Shown piece by piece: positions 33,326-42,456 of a DNA stretch of 64,000 bases. Under the pieces are notes generated by a model, which saw only the letters and a list, made by a program, of their open reading frames with translations, ran no database searches and was not told where the DNA came from. The position numbers and the translations under genes are program-made. How positions within the stretch are numbered: position 1 is the first letter of the stretch; every line of letters begins with the position of its first letter. This stretch comes from Flavobacterium endoglycinae (GTDB lineage Bacteria; Bacteroidota; Bacteroidia; Flavobacteriales; Flavobacteriaceae): assembly GCF_017352115.1 (NCBI RefSeq), contig NZ_CP071448.1, positions 3,309,001 to 3,373,000 of the forward strand. Reading direction: 5' to 3'.

Positions 33326-34228
33326 TTATTTTACAAACTTGTCAATAATAGCATCTGATTCAGCTTTTGTAGCAGTTGGTTTTAAATCAAACAAAAGAGA
33401 ATAAAGAGCTTTTCTGTCAACTTTAGCTTCTAAATTAAGATCTTTATGTCTGTCGAAAAGAGTCTGCCATTTGTCACGAACGTTTTTCCAAAGCACATTA
33501 TTTTCTTTCCACCATTTTTGAGCTGCGATACATTTAATATCCGGCACCTTAGTATAAACATCAAAACCTTTTTCTTGTGCTAAAAGAACATCTTTCCCAG
33601 CATCATCGCGAACTAATTTGTCATTATCCTGCTCATGATTCCATCCTGTAGCAGTAATTTCGTGGATGTTTCTTCTTTTTAAAACATTATAATCGTTACG
33701 TTTTGTCTGCTCTCTTCTAGGAAGCGGCGCATCTGCAACATTTGCCCAATAATCCTGCCCATCAACATGTACCCAAGTAGAAGAACCTTCATATCTTGGA
33801 CTATCATCAACTTGATATACCTTTTGAGTCCACTGACCTTTAACAGCTTTTTTATCTAACTTTTTATATTTCCAAGAATTTCCTTTATCAAATGCATATA
33901 AGTCTGTGTTTTCATATAACCAGTCTTGTCTCCAGTGTTTGATAATCATATCATCGCTTACGATTAATAAGTGCTGCATAACGATTTTATTTGGAGTATC
34001 TTCTAACAATTCAACCCATTCCAAAGCAGATTCATGTTTGGTTTCGGATGGTTTGTAAGTAAGAGAATCTTTAGGATATGAAAATGTTTCTGTGAAATTG
34101 AACTTTACTTCATAACAACCACACATTGATTTAATAGATTTTATGTCTTGTTGTTTTTTGTCCTGACTGAATCCAAGACTACAAGTAAAAGCCATAGCGG
34201 CTGAAAAAAAGAGGCTTTTTGAAATCAT
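33326..34228 (-). CDS. Secreted DUF6607-like protein (300 aa)
   Basis: Signal peptide (MISKSLFFSAAMAFTCSLGFS) and then a soluble, Trp-rich protein. A CGCYEVKFNFTETFSYPKDS segment lies near residue 35. Two Cys (CGC) sit at the N-terminus and a further Cys in the C-terminal part (DIKCIAAQKW). It is most like the DUF6607 family, which I recall as commonly sitting with TonB receptor and HmuY genes in Bacteroidota. Here it is divergent from exactly such a pair, sharing their control region. Function unknown; envelope heme/iron use is the natural inference. Confidence 0.7.
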   Translation of the reverse strand: MISKSLFFSAAMAFTCSLGFSQDKKQQDIKSIKSMCGCYEVKFNFTETFSYPKDSLTYKPSETKHESALEWVELLEDTPNKIVMQHLLIVSDDMIIKHWRQDWLYENTDLYAFDKGNSWKYKKLDKKAVKGQWTQKVYQVDDSPRYEGSSTWVHVDGQDYWANVADAPLPRREQTKRNDYNVLKRRNIHEITATGWNHEQDNDKLVRDDAGKDVLLAQEKGFDVYTKVPDIKCIAAQKWWKENNVLWKNVRDKWQTLFDRHKDLNLEAKVDRKALYSLLFDLKPTATKAESDAIIDKFVK

Positions 34229-34255
34229 AACTTACTGTTTTGTTTTTAAATTTTG

Positions 34256-34304
34256 GCAAATATATTAATTTATTTAGAATAATTAAAAATAGTTATATAT
34301 TTGC
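34256..34304. promoter_or_regulatory. Divergent promoters flanking a 22-bp palindrome (putative iron/heme operator)
   Basis: A minus-strand -7 (GCAAATATA, 34256-34264) drives the DUF6607-like gene, and a plus-strand -7 TATATTTGC (34296-34304) drives the receptor. Between them, an imperfect palindrome TTAATTTATT-TAG-AATAATTAA spans 34265-34286 (one extra T in the left arm). Its position lets one repressor cover both promoters. A Fur-like regulator is an inference. Confidence 0.55.
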
Positions 34305-34331
34305 AAAGGTTATTAAGATTGAATAAAAATA

Positions 34332-36443
34332 ATGAAATTTAAAATTACTCTTTTTGCAGTTGTGCTTTTTTATCAGATTTCTTTTTCGCAGCAAAAAGAT
34401 ACTATTAAATCACACGAAAAACTCTCAGAAGTCGTGGTTACAGGACAGTTTGAGCCACAATCTATAAAAAAATCTGTTTTTAATGTTCGTGTTATATCTA
34501 ATAAGGATATACAAAATTTAGCAGCGAATAATTTATCTGATGTTTTGAATCAATATTTAAATATTACAGTTAGACCCAGTAGTACAAGCGGTCGGTCAAC
34601 AGTTTCCTTATTTGGGTTAGATGCACAGTATTTTAAAATTTTGGTTGACAATGTTCCTTTAGTTAATGAAGGAGGCGTTGGAAATAATACCGATTTATCT
34701 CAAATTAACCTTAATGATGTTGATCATATAGAGATTGTTGAAGGTTCTATGGGAGTAGCTTACGGGGCGAATGCTGTGAGTGGAGTTTTGAACATTATCA
34801 CCAAAAAATCTTCAAAGTACAAGTGGAATATTACTGCATCTGTTCAGGAAGAAACTGTAGGTGATGAATATTCTTTGTTTGAAAAAGGACGCCACATTCA
34901 ATCTTTGAGAGTAGCACATACCTTCAATAAAAACTGGTTTGTAAGTGGTGGGATCAATCGAAATGATTTTCAAGGATATTTAGGTGATAGAAATGGAAAA
35001 AGTTATGCTGAGAATGATCAAACGCGGGGTTACACCTGGCTTCCAAAAGAGCAATTAAACGGAAATGCTTTAATATCTTATCATAAAGATAGATTTCGTT
35101 TTTTTTACAAATTCGAGTTTTTAGATGAAAATGTTGATTATTACAACAGCACAGTTCAGTCTAATTTTAATTCTACATTAGGAACTTATCGTTATAGTGA
35201 TGATATGAGGTATTTTACCAACAGATATTTTCATAATCTAAATGTTACCGGTGGATTGTTTTCGCAATTGAATTATAATGTTTCTGTCTCACATCAGAAA
35301 CAGCAGCGCGAAATAGAAAATTTCAGATATTATTTATTTACAAAAAATGAAGATCTAAATAGTACTGAAAAAGATCAGTCAATGGAGGTTCTTTCTTCAA
35401 CAGGAACTTTAAATAACTTTTTTTCTGATAAAACAGTTGATTTGCAAATTGGATATGATTTTGTAAACAATCAAGGTTTTGCTCTTGTTCAGGAAGCTAA
35501 TAATAAATTTGTACCTATTCGCAAAAGACTAGAAAATTATGATTTTTTCGTCTCTTCAGAGATTATGGCAACTGATCGATTTTCTATAAAACCTGGATTA
35601 CGTTTTTCAGTACAATCTAAATTTAAAAACCAATATGCTTCTTCTATAGGTTTAAGATATTTATTTGATAAGGGACTGGAACTTCGTGGCTCTTATGGAA
35701 ATGGTTTTAGAACTCCAAATTTTGATGAGCTTTATACAAAACAAATTTTTGACGGACATTTCTTTACCGGAAACGAAAATCTTATTCCTGAAACCAGTAC
35801 TTCTTATGAAGCAAGCATTAAAAAATTCATGACATTTTCTTCAGGCTGGCAATGGTCAGGCACTCTGGCAGGAAGTTTCTTAAATGTGGATGATAGAATT
35901 GATATGGCATTTATACGTAAAAATCCAGATACAGGAACTCCCGAATATCAATATATTAATGTTAGTAAATACCAAATGTGGAATTTTTCTACAATGAACC
36001 AAATTGTCAAAGATAATTTTACTGTTAATCTTGGTGCAGCGTTAATAGGAATTTCACAGTTGATCAATAATAATCAATTTACTTCAAACGATCAATTTCT
36101 CTACTCATTTAATCTGAATGCAAGTCTTTCCTATAATATTACAAAATGGAAAACCATTATTTCGGGGTATTACAAATACAATGGGAAAAGCAGACAATTT
36201 ATTGAATCTGGTTCTGAATATGTTTTGTCTGAAATTGATCCTAGTAACTGGCTTGATGCATCAATTAGAAAAAATTTCTTCAAAGATCATTTTGAAGCAA
36301 CGATTGGAGCACGAAATATTCTTAATGTAACTAATGTGAACCAAACTAGAACAACTGAAGGAGCGCATGCATCTGGATCAAATTTAATGCTCGCATACGG
36401 ACGTTCATATTTCCTAAAATTAGCTTATAACCTTAATCTTTAA
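34332..36443 (+). CDS. TonB-dependent receptor, heme-receptor-like (703 aa)
   Basis: Outer-membrane TonB-dependent transporter. Signal peptide, then the TonB-box region KLSEVVVTGQFEPQS (residues 28-45), a plug (50-160) and a barrel. In the extracellular part, an FRTP box (459-462) is followed by His476 and NENL (481-484). This matches the FRAP-His-NPDL arrangement of heme receptors such as HmuR/HemR, in which the His contacts heme. It has no CarboxypepD domain. It lies 17 nt before the hmuY homologue in one operon. Confidence 0.88.
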   Translation: MKFKITLFAVVLFYQISFSQQKDTIKSHEKLSEVVVTGQFEPQSIKKSVFNVRVISNKDIQNLAANNLSDVLNQYLNITVRPSSTSGRSTVSLFGLDAQYFKILVDNVPLVNEGGVGNNTDLSQINLNDVDHIEIVEGSMGVAYGANAVSGVLNIITKKSSKYKWNITASVQEETVGDEYSLFEKGRHIQSLRVAHTFNKNWFVSGGINRNDFQGYLGDRNGKSYAENDQTRGYTWLPKEQLNGNALISYHKDRFRFFYKFEFLDENVDYYNSTVQSNFNSTLGTYRYSDDMRYFTNRYFHNLNVTGGLFSQLNYNVSVSHQKQQREIENFRYYLFTKNEDLNSTEKDQSMEVLSSTGTLNNFFSDKTVDLQIGYDFVNNQGFALVQEANNKFVPIRKRLENYDFFVSSEIMATDRFSIKPGLRFSVQSKFKNQYASSIGLRYLFDKGLELRGSYGNGFRTPNFDELYTKQIFDGHFFTGNENLIPETSTSYEASIKKFMTFSSGWQWSGTLAGSFLNVDDRIDMAFIRKNPDTGTPEYQYINVSKYQMWNFSTMNQIVKDNFTVNLGAALIGISQLINNNQFTSNDQFLYSFNLNASLSYNITKWKTIISGYYKYNGKSRQFIESGSEYVLSEIDPSNWLDASIRKNFFKDHFEATIGARNILNVTNVNQTRTTEGAHASGSNLMLAYGRSYFLKLAYNLNL

Positions 36444-36460
36444 TATAAAACTAAAATACA

Positions 36461-37543
36461 ATGAAAAAATTATTATTACTATCATTCGCATTCTTATCTC
36501 TTACAGCTTGTTCAAGCGATGATGATACGCCAGAAGTTGAAGTTCCTACGGTTGGAGCTATTTTGCAGCCAGCTGTAGGTGGACCAAATGAGCCTAATCA
36601 GGTTTATCTTGATTTAAGCACAGAAGAATCTAAATCAGTTAACAGAGCTGCTTGGGATTTTGGATTTTCAAGTGGTACAGATTTTAGAGTTGTAATAAAC
36701 GGATCCTTAAAAATGGCCGTAAAAAAATTAGAAACTTCAGATATTACCTTAACGCAGACAATTAATACAGATGTCACTGTTGGAGCTGGTACAACTGCTG
36801 CATCAAATGGTTATGTTGACAATCCAACAGGAGTTTTAGCTGGCGCTGGTGCAGGAATTGGAACTGCAATCGCTGAAATTTCTGCAAATGATGCCGATAA
36901 CAAAGTTTACTTAGTGAATTTAGGATATGCTGTTGGAACAGCAGTGCCAAGTGTAGGTTCTGTAACGGTTGATGGTGATCCAAGAGGATGGAAAAAAGTT
37001 AGAATTTTAAGAAACGGTGCTGGATATAAAATTCAATACGCTGATTTAGCTTCTGCAACTTTTACTGAGAAAACAATTGCTAAAGATGCTGCTTACAACT
37101 TTACATTCTTTAGCTTAACAACTGGAAATACAGTTTCTGTTGAGCCTTTAAAAGACAAATGGGATTTAAATTTCACTGTTTTTACTAATTACTTAAATGC
37201 GGGTACTGAGGTAACTTACGGATACTCAGATTTTATCGTAACAAACATGAAAGGTGGTACTAAAGCATATCAAGTTTTAGTGGCTGGAGATGTTACTTAC
37301 GCAGCGTTTACGAAAGCAAATGTGGTAGAGGCTAACTTTACGGCTTCTGCAACTGATCAAAGAATCATTGGTGCAAACTGGAGAAGCGGTGGTGGGCCAT
37401 CTACATTACCAAGTATTAGAACAGACCGTTTTTATGTTGTTAAAGATGTAGCTGGAAACTATTATAAAGTTAAATTCCTAGCAATGTCCAATGAGGCAGG
37501 AGTTAGAGGATATGTTAGTCTAGAATATGCCCTGTTAAAATAA
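36461..37543 (+). CDS. HmuY-family lipoprotein lacking histidine (360 aa)
   Basis: Envelope lipoprotein (lipobox SLTAC, Cys17). HmuY proteins capture heme and hand it to a HmuR-type receptor. Family features include YLDLSTEESKSVNRAAWDFGFSSG, KVYLVNLGYAVG, DPRGWKKVRI and the C-terminal DRFYVVKDVAGNYYKVKFLAM. I found no His anywhere in the protein, so the bis-His heme ligation of P. gingivalis HmuY cannot occur. Met residues (in SLKMAVK, NMKGG, LAMSNE) are alternative ligand candidates. It follows the receptor by 17 nt. Confidence 0.85.
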   Translation: MKKLLLLSFAFLSLTACSSDDDTPEVEVPTVGAILQPAVGGPNEPNQVYLDLSTEESKSVNRAAWDFGFSSGTDFRVVINGSLKMAVKKLETSDITLTQTINTDVTVGAGTTAASNGYVDNPTGVLAGAGAGIGTAIAEISANDADNKVYLVNLGYAVGTAVPSVGSVTVDGDPRGWKKVRILRNGAGYKIQYADLASATFTEKTIAKDAAYNFTFFSLTTGNTVSVEPLKDKWDLNFTVFTNYLNAGTEVTYGYSDFIVTNMKGGTKAYQVLVAGDVTYAAFTKANVVEANFTASATDQRIIGANWRSGGGPSTLPSIRTDRFYVVKDVAGNYYKVKFLAMSNEAGVRGYVSLEYALLK

Positions 37544-37650
37544 CATTTTGACAACTTTGGATAATTTGTATTATTCAGAGTTGTTTTAAAAAACAACATC
37601 AAAAAATTAGTTAATCATTAGCTTTGTTTTTTTTATTTTTTTTTGATTTA

Positions 37651-37680
37651 GAGGTTAGATTTTTCTAGCCTCTTTTTTTG
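37651..37680 (+). terminator. Terminator of the receptor-hmuY operon
   Basis: GAGGTTAGA pairs with TCTAGCCTC (one G-U), followed by a run of T, about 110 nt after the hmuY stop. Confidence 0.75.
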
Positions 37681-37725
37681 TTTTTCTTTATTGTTAAAAT
37701 GAATTAAAAATGAACGATTTAATTT

Positions 37726-37734
37726 TATCTTTGC
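37726..37734 (+). promoter_or_regulatory. Promoter -7 element TATCTTTGC for the SGNH-MBOAT operon
   Basis: Exact consensus about 85 nt before the GTG start at 37819. Confidence 0.65.
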
Positions 37735-37818
37735 GCATCATTTTAAAAAACAGAATTAACAGGAATTTTAAATGGTTTAATTTTTGTTACTCTATCCGTT
37801 AAAAATTATAATTAATTA

Positions 37819-39300
37819 GTGAATACAAAATCATATTTTTTTCAGTCTTTTGCCATAGTCGCATTAGCTTTAGTTGCTTTTATTGGATTCAAACAAATCC
37901 TTCCTGATAAGATATTTTCAGATAGCAAAATCGATTCAAAAAATGTTTTGATCGACAGTCTGCTTTTAGAATCGGTTGCTAAAGATTCGTTGTCTTCAGA
38001 TAGTGACAGTATAGAAGAAGCTGAGCGTAGAATGGGGAAAGAAAAAATCGTTTACGATGCTTCTGAAGGGATTGAATTTCCATCGGAAACATTCGATGAT
38101 TATAAAGGTTTTCAATACCTTATTTCATTTTACGAAAAACTATATCAGTTAGAAAAGAATCCGCAGAACAAAGTTAGAATTGCATATTATGGAGATTCTA
38201 TGACCGATGGCGATTTGATCGTTCAAGATGTTCGTGCTAATTATCAGGAACGTTTTGGAGGACACGGAGTTGGTTTTGTACCCATTACTTCAGAATCTGC
38301 AGCATCAAGAGGTTCTGTGAAATCAGTATATTCTAAAAACTGGAAAACGCAATCGTATTTAAATGTAAAAAGACCAGCAAGTCCATTTGGAGTAAATGGG
38401 CATGTGTTTTTTGCCAATGATAAAGTAAATCCAACCTGGGTTCAATACGAAGCAGGTCTTAATAAAAACTCGACTACTTTAGATAATCCGACTTTGTTTT
38501 ATGGACGATCTTCTAAAAAAGGGAACGTGAATTTTATTATTGGAAAAGATACGATTCGCAAAAGCTTAAATCCGTCTAATTTGGTAAACAGCCTGAAAGT
38601 AACATCAGGAAGTATAAAAGCATTTAAAGCTGATTTCATTCACGCAGATTCTATTCCGATTTACGGATTTAATTTTGATAATGGAAACGGTGTTCATGTA
38701 GATAACTTTTCTCAAAGAGGAAATTCAGGTCTGCCAATTTCTATGTTTAATGCCAATGTAATGCAGGCTTTTAATACGCATCTAAATTATGATTTAATCA
38801 TTCTGCATTATGGAACAAATGTTTTAAATTACGGAACCAAAAATTATTCATGGTATGAAAAAGGAATGACTAAAACCGTCAATAAAATAAAAGAATCATT
38901 TCCGGGAGTTTCTATTCTAATCGTTTCAACGGCAGACAAGTCGACTAAATACGATTTAGAAATGAAAACCGATTCAGCTGTTGTGCCTTTGATGAAAGCT
39001 CAAAAGCATTATGCATTAGAGACTGAATCAGGATTTGTTAATTTATATACGCTTATGGGTGGTGACGGTTCGATGGTAAAATGGGTAGACGAATCTCCGG
39101 CCAGAGCCAATAGAGACTATACACACTTTAACCAGAGAGGAGCAAAAGCAATAGGTAATTTATTATACAGCCAATTAAATAAAGGATACGAACAATATAA
39201 AGTTTTACGTGAAAAACGTGATACTGGTGTAAAACCGCAAACAGTTAGAAAACCCAAAGCAGATTCCGTTTCTGTGAAAAACGACAGCGTAAATGGATAA
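37819..39300 (+). CDS. Membrane-anchored SGNH/GDSL hydrolase (493 aa)
   Basis: The GTG start is dictated by the frame and gives a cytosolic stub and one N-terminal membrane segment (residues 7-26), so the enzyme faces the periplasm. After a Ser/Asp-rich linker the SGNH fold begins: block I IAYYGDSMTDGDLI (Ser about 128), a block III-like HYGTNVLNYG, and block V DYTHFNQRGAKAIG near residue 435 with the catalytic Asp/His pair. The C-terminus is lysine-rich. It overlaps the next gene by 8 nt. Likely acetylesterase or acetyltransferase. Confidence 0.88.
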   Translation: MNTKSYFFQSFAIVALALVAFIGFKQILPDKIFSDSKIDSKNVLIDSLLLESVAKDSLSSDSDSIEEAERRMGKEKIVYDASEGIEFPSETFDDYKGFQYLISFYEKLYQLEKNPQNKVRIAYYGDSMTDGDLIVQDVRANYQERFGGHGVGFVPITSESAASRGSVKSVYSKNWKTQSYLNVKRPASPFGVNGHVFFANDKVNPTWVQYEAGLNKNSTTLDNPTLFYGRSSKKGNVNFIIGKDTIRKSLNPSNLVNSLKVTSGSIKAFKADFIHADSIPIYGFNFDNGNGVHVDNFSQRGNSGLPISMFNANVMQAFNTHLNYDLIILHYGTNVLNYGTKNYSWYEKGMTKTVNKIKESFPGVSILIVSTADKSTKYDLEMKTDSAVVPLMKAQKHYALETESGFVNLYTLMGGDGSMVKWVDESPARANRDYTHFNQRGAKAIGNLLYSQLNKGYEQYKVLREKRDTGVKPQTVRKPKADSVSVKNDSVNG

Positions 39301-40714
39301 ACTAATTATTTTCTTTTGTTGTCTTTTTTTCTCAACAAATGATAATCAGCAAAAAACAGAATCACTTTCAATACCTAAAAAAATGATTAGTAAAATTGAT
39401 ATAACCGAGGGTGAAACCTATACAGGAAATCACATTTATAATTCAAAAGTATTAGAAAGTGTTTTTAAAAAATTGATTCAGAATGAAAGTGAAAAGAATC
39501 AGAAAATAAATATCGTACATATTGGTGATTCACATATTCAAGGTGATTTAATGACCAATAAAATCCGAAAGATTTTACAGCAGCAATTTGGAAATGGCGG
39601 CCGTGGATTTGTTTTTCCCTATCAGCTAGCCAAAACAAATGGTTCGTACAATGAACGTTTTCGCTGTAATAGAATCTGGGACAGTTACCGAAATATTTAT
39701 CCAGTAAGAAATTATCCTGTAGGATTAAGTGGTATTGGACTTTGGAGAGATACAGGAGGATTTGTAGTAGAAATGAGTATAAAAGATCCCTCGTATAAAT
39801 TTAATACGATTCAGATTATTACTCCAAAAAACGAAAGTATGTTTGATTTATCTTCGTCATCTCAAACCAAATTTATTGAGACAACAGAGCGTAAGATCGT
39901 CACACACAAAATCAAGAAAGGAGAAGCCATTTCGATTATTGCAGATAAATACAATGTTTCGGTTGCTGATATAAAAAAAGCCAATCAGCTGAAATCAAAT
40001 AACATTCGTGCGGGAAGAATTTTAAGAATCCCAACCAATGAAATGCAGCCCAAGAATATTAAAACATCAGAATTTGTTCCTTTAAACCTTGAATCAGATG
40101 CATTTTGCCATTTTTACAAATCAGAAAAAGCACTCGATAAAATCTATTTAGTTCCTCATAAAGAAGCTAAAGATTATGAATTAAACGGATTAGTTCTCGA
40201 AAAAGACGCTCCCGGTTTAATTTACAGCGGAATAGGAGTAAATGGTGCCAAATATTCGGACTATAATAAATATCCGTTATTTTTTGAACAACTTAAAGCA
40301 TTGCATCCAGATCTTTTAATTTTTTCATTGGGAACAAATGAAAGTTTCGATAAGCTGGAAACCTCAGATTATATCCAGAGATTGCGTCAGTTTATCAAAA
40401 ATATTAAAGATCAAAATATAAATGTCCCAATAATTGTGATGACACCACCGCCGTCGTTATTTAGAGGAGGAAAACCAAATAATTTTGTGGGCGAATATGC
40501 ACAGCGAATAAATGATATTGCCGAAAAAGATGGTTTTGCTGTTTGGGATTTATATGATGAATTTGGCGGATTGAAAGGAATAAGACAATTAAAATCGCAG
40601 GGATTAATAGGAAAAGATTGGGTTCATTATTCAAAAAAAGGATATGAAAAACAAGGAAGCTTGTTTACAGAAGCATTTTTAAAAGCATACGATAATTTTA
40701 AATCAAATAAGTAA
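39293..40714 (+). CDS. SGNH hydrolase with internal LysM domain (473 aa)
   Basis: A short N-terminal hydrophobic segment (IIFFCCLFFS) suggests a signal. Block I is IVHIGDSHIQGDLMT (near residue 80). A LysM domain is inserted in the middle (residues about 203-249: THKIKKGEAISIIADKYNVSVADIKKANQL), then block III SLGTNESFDKL and block V DWVHYSKKGYEKQG. LysM binds peptidoglycan or other GlcNAc polymers, so the enzyme is probably placed on the wall. It overlaps the upstream SGNH gene by 8 nt and lies 1 nt before the MBOAT gene. Confidence 0.88.
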   Translation: MDKLIIFFCCLFFSTNDNQQKTESLSIPKKMISKIDITEGETYTGNHIYNSKVLESVFKKLIQNESEKNQKINIVHIGDSHIQGDLMTNKIRKILQQQFGNGGRGFVFPYQLAKTNGSYNERFRCNRIWDSYRNIYPVRNYPVGLSGIGLWRDTGGFVVEMSIKDPSYKFNTIQIITPKNESMFDLSSSSQTKFIETTERKIVTHKIKKGEAISIIADKYNVSVADIKKANQLKSNNIRAGRILRIPTNEMQPKNIKTSEFVPLNLESDAFCHFYKSEKALDKIYLVPHKEAKDYELNGLVLEKDAPGLIYSGIGVNGAKYSDYNKYPLFFEQLKALHPDLLIFSLGTNESFDKLETSDYIQRLRQFIKNIKDQNINVPIIVMTPPPSLFRGGKPNNFVGEYAQRINDIAEKDGFAVWDLYDEFGGLKGIRQLKSQGLIGKDWVHYSKKGYEKQGSLFTEAFLKAYDNFKSNK

Positions 40715-40715
40715 A

Positions 40716-42398
40716 TTGACAACAATAGATAGCATTAATAATTGGTTCATTCAAAATTTTGGTGCAGTAACAATACCACAAGTAAAAAATTGGTTTATAT
40801 ACAATCCCGATGAAAAGCTGTTATTTAATACAGGCTTGTTTTTGGGATTGTTCCTAGTTTTTTATTTTATTTACGGATTTTTAAAAAACACATTTTATCT
40901 ACGATTAACCTATGTTATTATCTTCTCGCTTTTCTTTTATTATAAGTCAAGCGGTATTTACTTTTTACTCTTACTATTATCTTCTGTTGTAGATTACGGC
41001 TTAAGCCAGATTATTTACAAAGAATCAAAAGACAGCACCAAGAAAATATATTTGGTGATAAGTGTCATTCTGAATTTAGGATTACTTGGATATTTCAAGT
41101 ACATGAATTTTATGATTGGTACTTACAATGATATGTTCAATGGAAATTTAAAATTCCATGATATTTTTCTTCCGGTTGGAATCTCATTTTATACATTCCA
41201 GTCGATGAGTTATATTATCGAAATTTATCGTGAAGAAATCAAGCCGACAAAAAACTACATTGAATATTTATTTTTCGTGTCGTTCTTCCCGCAATTAGTG
41301 GCCGGGCCAATTGTACGAGCAAAAGATTTCTTACCACAGATTTATCAAAAATTAAACCTGACCAAACAAGATGTAAACAATGCCTTGTTTTTAATTATTG
41401 GCGGTTTGATTAAGAAAACAGTAATTTCAAATTACATATCAGTAAACTTTGTTGACCGTGTTTTCGATACGCCTTTGAGTTATACTTCGTTTGAAAACTT
41501 AATGGCTTCTTACGGATATGCTATTCAGATCTATTGTGATTTTTCTGGATATTCAGATATGGCAATTGGTATTGCATTATTGTTAGGATTTAAACTGCCA
41601 GTTAACTTTAGAACTCCATACAAATCGACTTCAATTACAGATTTCTGGAGAAGATGGCATATTTCGCTTTCGACTTGGTTAAAAGACTTTTTATACATTT
41701 CGATTGGAGGAAACAGAGAAGGTTCTTTCGCAGGATATTTATTCCCGAGTTTATTCTTCTTCGGATTATTGCTTTGGGGAATGTCTTGTTATAATGAAAG
41801 TGTAATTCCGCTTGTTATCGCAGGAATCAGTATTTTGATTTTCGCTTTATCATTTTTGCTTTCAAGTAAAATAAAACAAACATTAGTAACCAATTTCAAC
41901 CTGTTTACCACAATGCTTTTAGGAGGTTTGTGGCATGGAGCTGGTGCGCAATTTATTATTTGGGGAGCACTTCACGGATTAGCATTGGCAGTTCACAAAA
42001 TATTCATGGAATTCTTTCCTTCTAAAAAAGATAAAAAACCAAATTTCTTGTGGAGATTTTTCTCAATCGTGATCACATTCCACTTTGTAGTTTTCTGTTG
42101 GATTTTCTTCCGCGCACGAGACTTTGAAACAGCATTGCAGGTAATTAATACTATTGGCCAGTTAACATTTGAACCAGAACTTTGGAAAACAATTATTTTA
42201 GGTTATAAAAATGTTTTCGGATTAATGTTATTCGGTTACGTTTGGCATTTCTTGCCAGAATCGTTCACAAACGGAATGAAATCTGTTTTCGACAAAACAC
42301 CTTTACTAATAAAAGCCATAATCTTAGGATTTGTATATTGGATCGTGTACGCAACTGCAGTTGCGGGTTCGCAGCCGTTCATTTACTTTCAATTCTAA
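40716..42398 (+). CDS. MBOAT-family membrane O-acyltransferase (560 aa, AlgI/PatA-like)
   Basis: Polytopic membrane protein that would carry acyl groups, usually acetyl, across the inner membrane. The TTG start is dictated by context, 1 nt after the previous stop with no nearby ATG. MBOAT signatures are VGISFYTFQSMSYIIEIYR, FFPQLVAGPIVRA, FCDFSGYSDMAIGIALLLG, RRWHISLSTWLKDFLYI, and the catalytic His in LLGGLWHGAGAQFIIWG (near residue 410). With two SGNH partners it mirrors PatA-PatB and AlgI-AlgJ systems. Confidence 0.9.
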   Translation: MTTIDSINNWFIQNFGAVTIPQVKNWFIYNPDEKLLFNTGLFLGLFLVFYFIYGFLKNTFYLRLTYVIIFSLFFYYKSSGIYFLLLLLSSVVDYGLSQIIYKESKDSTKKIYLVISVILNLGLLGYFKYMNFMIGTYNDMFNGNLKFHDIFLPVGISFYTFQSMSYIIEIYREEIKPTKNYIEYLFFVSFFPQLVAGPIVRAKDFLPQIYQKLNLTKQDVNNALFLIIGGLIKKTVISNYISVNFVDRVFDTPLSYTSFENLMASYGYAIQIYCDFSGYSDMAIGIALLLGFKLPVNFRTPYKSTSITDFWRRWHISLSTWLKDFLYISIGGNREGSFAGYLFPSLFFFGLLLWGMSCYNESVIPLVIAGISILIFALSFLLSSKIKQTLVTNFNLFTTMLLGGLWHGAGAQFIIWGALHGLALAVHKIFMEFFPSKKDKKPNFLWRFFSIVITFHFVVFCWIFFRARDFETALQVINTIGQLTFEPELWKTIILGYKNVFGLMLFGYVWHFLPESFTNGMKSVFDKTPLLIKAIILGFVYWIVYATAVAGSQPFIYFQF

Positions 42399-42427
42399 AA
42401 AAGTTTCAAAGGAACATAGTTACAAAG

Positions 42428-42456
42428 GCGCAAAGATTTTTTCTTTGCGCTTTTTT
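42428..42456 (+). terminator. Terminator of the SGNH-MBOAT operon
   Basis: Perfect 9-bp stem GCGCAAAGA / TCTTTGCGC followed by six T, 30 nt after the MBOAT stop. Confidence 0.88.
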
